Shown piece after piece: positions 59,301 through 64,000 of a DNA stretch of 64,000 nt. Source of the stretch: Diphasiastrum complanatum (Eukaryota > Streptophyta > Lycopodiopsida > Lycopodiales > Lycopodiaceae); contig CM055108.1 of assembly GCA_029204225.1 (NCBI GenBank), positions 2,234,668-2,298,667 of the forward strand, written 5' to 3'. The translations under genes and the position numbers were made by a program. How positions within the stretch are numbered: position 1 is the first letter of the stretch; each line of letters opens with the position of its first letter. A model generated the notes under the pieces. That model searched no databases, was not told the DNA's origin, and was given only the letters and a program-made list of their open reading frames with translations.

Positions 59301-61645
59301 GTGAGCCTCTCTTGGCATGTCCCACCAGGTTGGGTGCCCTACCCACCTTCCTTTGAATGTCTATAACTTTTTCAAGACACATCCATTTGACTTGAAATCA
59401 TTGCATCACAAACTAGACTTCACTAGCTTTCCAACAAGCTACAAGCACTAGATTTGGACCTAGGAGAAACACCAACCATTCAAATTTTGGTGTTTTCACA
59501 CGTGTCTGAGCACCTTTGTCCGTACAGTACTCAGGCTAGATCAAATCATCATGATTTTGTCCCCTTTTGATCTCAAAATCCACTTGATTGCAAACTATGT
59601 CCAAATTGGCTCTCAAAGCCTTGTTTTTTCAAGCAAATTTCATCAAGCATGATGCATGCCATCCATCCTTAGGCAAGCTCTGATACCATGTGTACTTTTC
59701 ACACGTGTGAGGAAAGCCAAAAGCATGTGATTGATCTTCTAAGGAGTGTGTGATTGCACATGAAACTATCTCTTGATTGTAGCTACCAATCTATCTTGAC
59801 AATCTTCAAGGCAAGAGCTCACGAGCATGCATCTACCCACCAAAGAGCATATTGCGAAGTCACTTGATGAAAAACTAAGTACAAAAACAGTTGCTCTCGG
59901 GTAGAGAGAGAAAATGGAGCACACCCTCAGGTAGAGAGGGAACATAGAGAAAAAACTCAGGATTGGAAGCCAAAAACTTTCATCAACTCAGTTACCATCA
60001 ATTTCAATGGTATGTACAAATGAGATCTCACTACCATATACCCCATTGATTGCCTTTCTACATCATGATTGGACCCCTAGATCTGCGCCTCTCATGATTG
60101 GACCTCATGATTTCCACCTCTCATTATGATTGGGCCTCATGATGTGTACCTCTAAACATGATTGGTCCACATGTAATGCACTACTGAACATGATTGGCCT
60201 TGTGATCTACACCTCTAAATGTGATTGATCCAAATGGATGCATTTCAATCCTATCATCATGTGACAAATGTCACTATCTCACTAGAACTCAAGTTTATGC
60301 GAGAGGCTGCATGTGTGCTGGTAGCTCTAGGAGTAGCTCTAGGAACATCCCCCCCCCCCCATGTGACTAGGCCCTACCTCTGCATTTACTCCAGGCCTTG
60401 CACCTGCACTGGACCCTGCACCTGCACTATGTCCTGGACCTGCTCTAATCCCTGCTCCTGCCACTGACCCGTGAACAGCGCTTTGAGATGGTTATGGCTC
60501 AAGAGATGTACCGTCGTATGTGTCCATCAATCTCTCCACCTCTGCATCTGATATGCGAGGGCAAATGGATATGCCCCCGCCCATCTGGCCTGGTGAGCCG
60601 TAGCAAATGGGCCATGACCTTGGTAAGAGAACCAGTAAAGGCGCCACCACAATGCAAGCATCTCCATCTGCAGGAACCAGATGCGTAGCCACATCCCCCT
60701 CTGTCAACTCAACCTATGACCAAATGCCTCTACCAAGAATTGGCATCATGTGAATCTATCAATGTATTAGACCTGCAAAAGAGGAAGCAAACAATCACAT
60801 GTCAATATCCCGTTGGTAGCAACAACTTTTAGATTCCACATATGCATTCACAGCATTCAATTGCTTACAACAACCCTAAACGCAACATTGAAAATAAACT
60901 GCCATATCATCAAGAACATGCGCAAGCTGCAAAACGTGTCCTAGACCTTGAACTCATCAAAACAAGCATCCTATTGCAATGAAGAAATACAGTGCAGCTT
61001 CAGACTGGAACTCAATCGCATGCCTACAAGGGGGCAACTGTGGTTCCAACAATGTTCAAGAATCTTCTGAGTTCTTCTCATCTAAATTATGGAATGATTC
61101 AAGTTGATTACTACGATAATTTTTTTTCCATGCAAGGAAAGCCTGAAAAAATCACATGAACATCAAAGGCAAGTAGAAACATCTAGATAAATATGCAATT
61201 TCAGGCCATATTTAACCATTGACTATGCAAAAGACCACAATAACACTAGCTTTGCTTAGAAGCTGTCCAAATATACTTAAGGCCATTTTAGTGCCTCAGG
61301 ATGTCAGATTAAATTAGATTTGGAAAGCACATTTCATGTTGATGGAATGATACAAGGACGTATAGAAGGATTTTGTAATTCAGATTGCATGTCCCTGGAG
61401 AAAGCTTCACTTTGCAGCAATGAAACAATATGAAATCAATGGAAAATCAAAATTAAAGATAGTTTTCTTCTATAAAAGCAAGGGAATAATGCAAAAACTT
61501 GATACAACATTCTTAAACCACTTTGTAGTTACTCTAGAGATATTTTAAGACAAAAGCAAGCCTACCTAGGAGGTAAAATTGCATCAAGAATGTCCTCAGT
61601 TTGTTGTGTAGCTAGGGATTTCGGTTCTCCCGATGCCTTATTTCC
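53313..61645 (-). CDS. DNALI1: Axonemal dynein light intermediate chain p28 (inner-arm), 5' end missing
   Basis: Exons on the minus strand: 61566-61645 (QQTEDILDAILPPR), 55719-55800 (QWVEDGQQWVQHVSSTPATR), 55439-55519 (EKLDQELQRRQARETGICPI), 55069-55155 (CFDELIRQVTVNCAERGLLL), 54656-54763 (TIAAYQTLYESSVAFG), 54025-54072 (LEGELKELDRQVAEWK) and 53313-53459 (EEKKHAEEVAYYTRSNKQLK, ending FLAPSKK). Phases join throughout, giving 210 residues; family members are about 250-260 long, so only the first about 45 residues are missing, before 61645 or outside the window. The second half is coiled coil. p28 binds inner-arm dynein heavy chains with actin and is needed for bending of cilia and flagella. All introns are GT-AG except the one after 55439, where the best join uses GC. 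No stop or frameshift is seen, so it looks functional. Plants that keep it have motile sperm. Confidence 0.93.
56102..56760 (-). repeat. 3' LTR of the intronic copia element
   Basis: Matches 59689-60297 over its length; the inner end is uncertain and may lie near ...CTCAACA at 56782. It includes five to six degenerate 35-45 bp tandem units (56515-56705) built on ATGATTGGACC and CACCTCTAA. Confidence 0.82.
56770..58911 (-). pseudogene. Copia gag-pol of the intronic element, broken and partly duplicated
   Basis: Right to left: MTTSNYAIWNVRIESILVL (58911; the conserved Trp is intact here), GLEEEPQVLQEVQKYQKRAR, CTSAKEAWDILKSTYE, frameshift, MQVILNGLRDEFDNIVQSYA, zinc knuckle CFFCGKKGHFASNC (58290-58330), protease WWIDSGANSHM (58110-58150), FVPNLTMNLISVGQMLDDG, GKDACLIK. 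A 110-bp part of this protease region is repeated at 57701-57816. Then FIEDFNWMYLLS (integrase core scrap), GIFRSICFVNIPLHVRSK and MVGCSY (57460-57600), VTFHGKEKHFSGGIYSNTST near 57300. The integrase middle and all RT motifs are missing. Confidence 0.8.
57701..57982 (-). repeat. Direct duplication of about 110 bp within copia protease region
   Basis: 57701-57816 and 57867-57982 share CAACTTGAAAGCCATCATCA and GAGATTCATGGTGAGATTAG with few differences; period 166 bp. Confidence 0.85.
59677..59688 (-). other. Primer-binding site of the intronic copia element
   Basis: Minus strand reads TGGTATCAGAGC, the exact copia initiator-tRNA-Met PBS, directly next to the LTR at 59689. Confidence 0.95.
59689..60297 (-). 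repeat. 5' LTR of the intronic copia element, truncated
   Basis: Direct repeat of 56102-56757, including the same ATGATTGGACC tandem units. The similarity stops after GAACTCAAGTTTA near 60297. Confidence 0.88.
60298..61565. other. Intronic DNA with a GC-rich stretch
   Basis: 60298-60720 is more GC-rich than its surroundings and has coding-like text on the minus strand (ISDAEVERLMDTYDGTSLEP, then a Pro/Ala/Gly-rich run in a second frame). No family recognised; perhaps a captured transposon gene scrap. The rest of the segment is plain AT-rich intron. Confidence 0.35.
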
Positions 61646-61861
61646 CTGCCAAATAATGTAGTGATTTAGGTCAAGCCTTTCCACATACCTTTCTGATAAC
61701 CTGTCACATCTTTAAAAACTAGAAGGACAATGTTCTAAGATAATGCAATAGCTTTAGAAACGATGTGAGCTACTTCAACACTAGAAAAGAGTTTGACTTT
61801 CTTTTCTTTATCTATATTGGTGTTGAAATTTTACATCAAAAGCAGAGATGCATGTTCCATT

Positions 61862-61906
61862 CCGGATTGCGATCCGGGAATTCCTGTTAGGGTATCCCAG
61901 ATCGCA
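61862..61906. repeat. Short inverted repeat
   Basis: ATTGCGATCCGGGA and TCCCAGATCGCAAT form an imperfect stem around a loop of about 15 nt, followed by a T run. It could be the fused ends of a tiny inverted-repeat element. Not evidence of a terminator in this nuclear context. Confidence 0.5.
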
Positions 61907-62199
61907 ATTTTTTTTTTTTTGGAAAGTTGCCAATATGGGTATCATATGAAAGGATATCAAAAAAGTAATTGTTATGCAAATCTGTTGCTTAGTTTCAGAT
62001 GGTTTCAGATGGCTGCATTCATCAGGCTACATTCATCAGAAATATGAACATTAGTAGATGGTTTTAGATGGCTGCATTTTCAGATGGTTTCGGAAATCTG
62101 GACATCAGTAGATGGTTTCAGCTATTCCAGAAGAAGCATACAATTCGTGCCAGTCTAAGGAAGGCTCCTTCTAACTCTTTCTATCGTTTTCTAACAGAA

Positions 62200-62593
62200 A
62201 ACGGACTTAGTACTAAGTAGATCTGCAAACCATTATATTTGGAAAAGCGTGACTTAGTCTATCAGAAGTCAAAAATTATAATGTAAATAATAAACAGTCC
62301 CTAATGACTAAATGTTAGCCCCGTATATACTATCTAGAGGCCCTTAGTGGAACCTTCTAGAGATTAGGACAACTTAGGGCACTTGGGTCCCATAAGGAAA
62401 TGCCCCTAATGGTAAATGGTAATTGGCCCAGTAGCTAAATGCATACTAGTTGAGAGAGAGAGAGAGAGAAAGAGTGACAGAGATGGGGCATGTGTCTTAT
62501 CTCTTCAGTATGGTTTCAGCCATTATTCAGTTTGGTTCAATATGAGTCAATATGGTTCCTTATGGTTTCGGTTCGGTTTGTTGTGATCTCAAG

Positions 62594-62645
<52 letters not shown>

Positions 62646-63271
62646 GTTACAGCTTTTACTCCCTATCCTGGTTGTTTACTTTTTTTACTTATAGATGTAC
62701 TTCTTGTAAATACAGAAATGGCTAAGTCACGGGCTTGTGGTGACCTTTGTAACAGAAATGTAAATAAAGTTGTTAATGATGTTTCTGAGCCTCAGAGTTG
62801 CATGTTGCTTGGGTATAGGGTACTGGGTCATTAATTCGGAGTGGCTGGACTGACCTCCTAAAAAGTAGGAGAGTTGACTAGTCAACGTGACACATGTCAT
62901 ATGCTCACTGGGACACTTGGTCCAGTGAATGAGTGACACATGTCAGGTTTGACCGGTCAAACATGTCCAATGGATGAGTGACACATGTCAGCCTGCTCAC
63001 TTGCCTATGTGTCAAGGTACTGCCAAGTGGCAAGTGTCAACAATGCATGGAGTTGGCCATGTGTCCAGATTTAGGAAGGGTCAGGGTTAAGGAGTGCTTG
63101 AGGATTTTGGATAAGTGAGCCTAGAGAGAGGCATTCCTCATCATAATCTATGCAGCAAAGGCTGGGAGGAGACAAGGCAGCCAGCTCCATCTTGTGTTAG
63201 AAGTAATTTGATACTTGTATGTGCAGGAAATTAGCAAGGTTTGAAGAGAAGATCAGAGAGGGAGTCTGACA
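62200..63271 (+). repeat. 5' LTR of an LTR retrotransposon leaving the window (left edge uncertain)
   Basis: The right end GAGTCTGACA at 63271 is followed by a PBS. The segment holds (GA)n tracts at 62452-62471 and 62595-62643, a polyadenylation-like AATAAA near 62763, and direct TGACACATGTCA words (62888, 62934, 62980). The left boundary is not established and no second LTR is in the window. Confidence 0.5.
62595..62643. repeat. (GA)n microsatellite
   Basis: About 24 uninterrupted GA units. Confidence 0.95.
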
Positions 63272-63273
63272 TT

Positions 63274-63286
63274 TGGTATCAAAGCC
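63274..63286 (+). other. Primer-binding site
   Basis: TGGTATCAAAGCC, matching the initiator-tRNA-Met PBS with one difference in the first 12 bases, two bases after the LTR end. Confidence 0.7.
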
Positions 63287-64000
63287 AAGGTTTGCACGTT
63301 TTGGAAGCTTGGGACAGCAAAAAACAAAAACGTTCTAAAGAGAGAAAGGGGAGTTTTTTGCTCATAACTTTTGATTGAGAGCTCAGATGGCTATGGGATC
63401 TGTTGCAAACTATTCCTATTGCCAAGGCACAGTGGATTAGTCATAGGAACCAACCCCAGCAGTGAAATCCAAGCGATTTCAAGAATTTTCTTGTGGCTGG
63501 TGGGTGCTGGCAAGCTGAAGAGTTTTTTCTTCGTAACTTTCCGCTCGGTTCTTGGATCATCCTCAAATTTTGGGAGTCTTCTAGGCAGACCTCAAGGGCT
63601 ATAGTATGCAATTTACAGCAAAGAAAACGGAGTCCTATGGTGTTTTTTCAAAATTTGGTTCTCATACATAGGTGCAAAACTAGCTGAGAAGAAATTGCTT
63701 GATGATGGGGCAATCCTAGCCTAAACCGGACTGTTAAGGGTTCATTGGAAAGCCAGCATGAGGGCAACCTACTACAAATTGACCGCTCAGGAAAAGTCCA
63801 AGTCACGGAAAAGTTATAGCAATCCAAAGTTGGTCTGATTTTTGGGCCAAAATACAAGGGAAAAAGGGTTTTGAGAGTTGTAAACTCATTTTTGCCGGTA
63901 ATTTCGACTTCTAAACAAGTAGACAGCCTCCAATGTTGCAAATATGGATCCATTAGGAGGTGCAAGCACAGAAATCTTGAGAATGGAAGAAGTGGCAGCC
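63287..64000 (+). other. Untranslated leader of the LTR element
   Basis: No gag-like frame has begun by the window end. The open frames are under 110 codons and lack motifs. Confidence 0.4.

Larger units (their letters stand above)
56102..60297 (-). mobile_element. Ty1/copia element inside the 5.8-kb p28 intron
   Basis: LTR copies begin TGTGTACTTTTCACACGTG at 56102 (3' LTR in element sense) and 59689 (5' LTR). A perfect PBS abuts the right copy. Gag and pol pieces lie between on the minus strand. The right LTR is cut at about 60297. Orientation is the same as the host gene. RT and RNase H are lost. Confidence 0.88.

Noticed and set aside
61862-61930. Hairpin plus T run resembling an intrinsic terminator
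   Set aside because: Bacterial-type terminators do not apply to plant nuclear genes; more likely a small inverted repeat.

Overview
This is nuclear DNA from a land plant. About two thirds of it is transposon debris, and two host genes are recognisable. At the left end is a complete four-exon patellin gene (375-3057, + strand; SEC14/CRAL-TRIO lipid-binding domain plus GOLD domain). At the right end, on the minus strand, is a gene for the axonemal inner-arm dynein light chain p28 (DNALI1 family; seven exon blocks between 53313 and 61645, first coding exon not found). Flowering plants and conifers do not make flagella and lack this gene family, so the window points to a plant with swimming sperm: fern, lycophyte, bryophyte, cycad or Ginkgo. 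The heavy load of LTR elements combined with mostly short introns fits a fern or lycophyte best, but the species cannot be fixed from the sequence.

Layout. 1-3300: patellin gene. 3300-6200: intergenic, with a cluster of short CTCGCAGA/GCGAGAGTTA motifs. 6190-11343: a Ty3/gypsy gag relic cut by a minus-strand Ty1/copia element with identifiable LTRs and primer-binding site (PBS). 12117-13230: copia gag-protease relic. 16388-18720: repeated LTR pieces and a minus-strand chromovirus relic (integrase plus chromodomain). 22720-24060: two gypsy gag relics facing away from each other. 24500-27410: CACTA (En/Spm) transposase relic, fused to a copia pol relic (27411-29868) that itself holds a 511-bp solo-LTR-like insertion with a perfect 5-bp duplication. 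29869-36135: several truncated minus-strand copia fragments. 36700-39970: an unrecognised decayed coiled-coil reading frame between two more clusters of the TCGCAGAG-type motif. 40935-49905: gypsy gag/protease/RT/RNase H relics, the gag interrupted by a well-bounded copia insertion (41117-44818), and another copia gag scrap at 47440-48095. 49935-51068: a 1.13-kb almost perfectly palindromic foldback element. 53313-61645: the p28 gene, with a copia element (56102-60297) inside its 5.8-kb intron. 62200-64000: the 5' LTR, PBS and leader of an LTR element that runs off the window.

The host genes act separately: patellin binds phosphoinositides at membranes, and p28 is an axoneme part used only in sperm flagella. 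No transposon reading frame is intact; all carry stops, frameshifts or deletions. The observations most worth following up are the flagellar gene, the foldback hairpin, the unrecognised coiled-coil frame with its flanking motif clusters, and the stop codon found at the same conserved Trp position in three separate copia gag genes.
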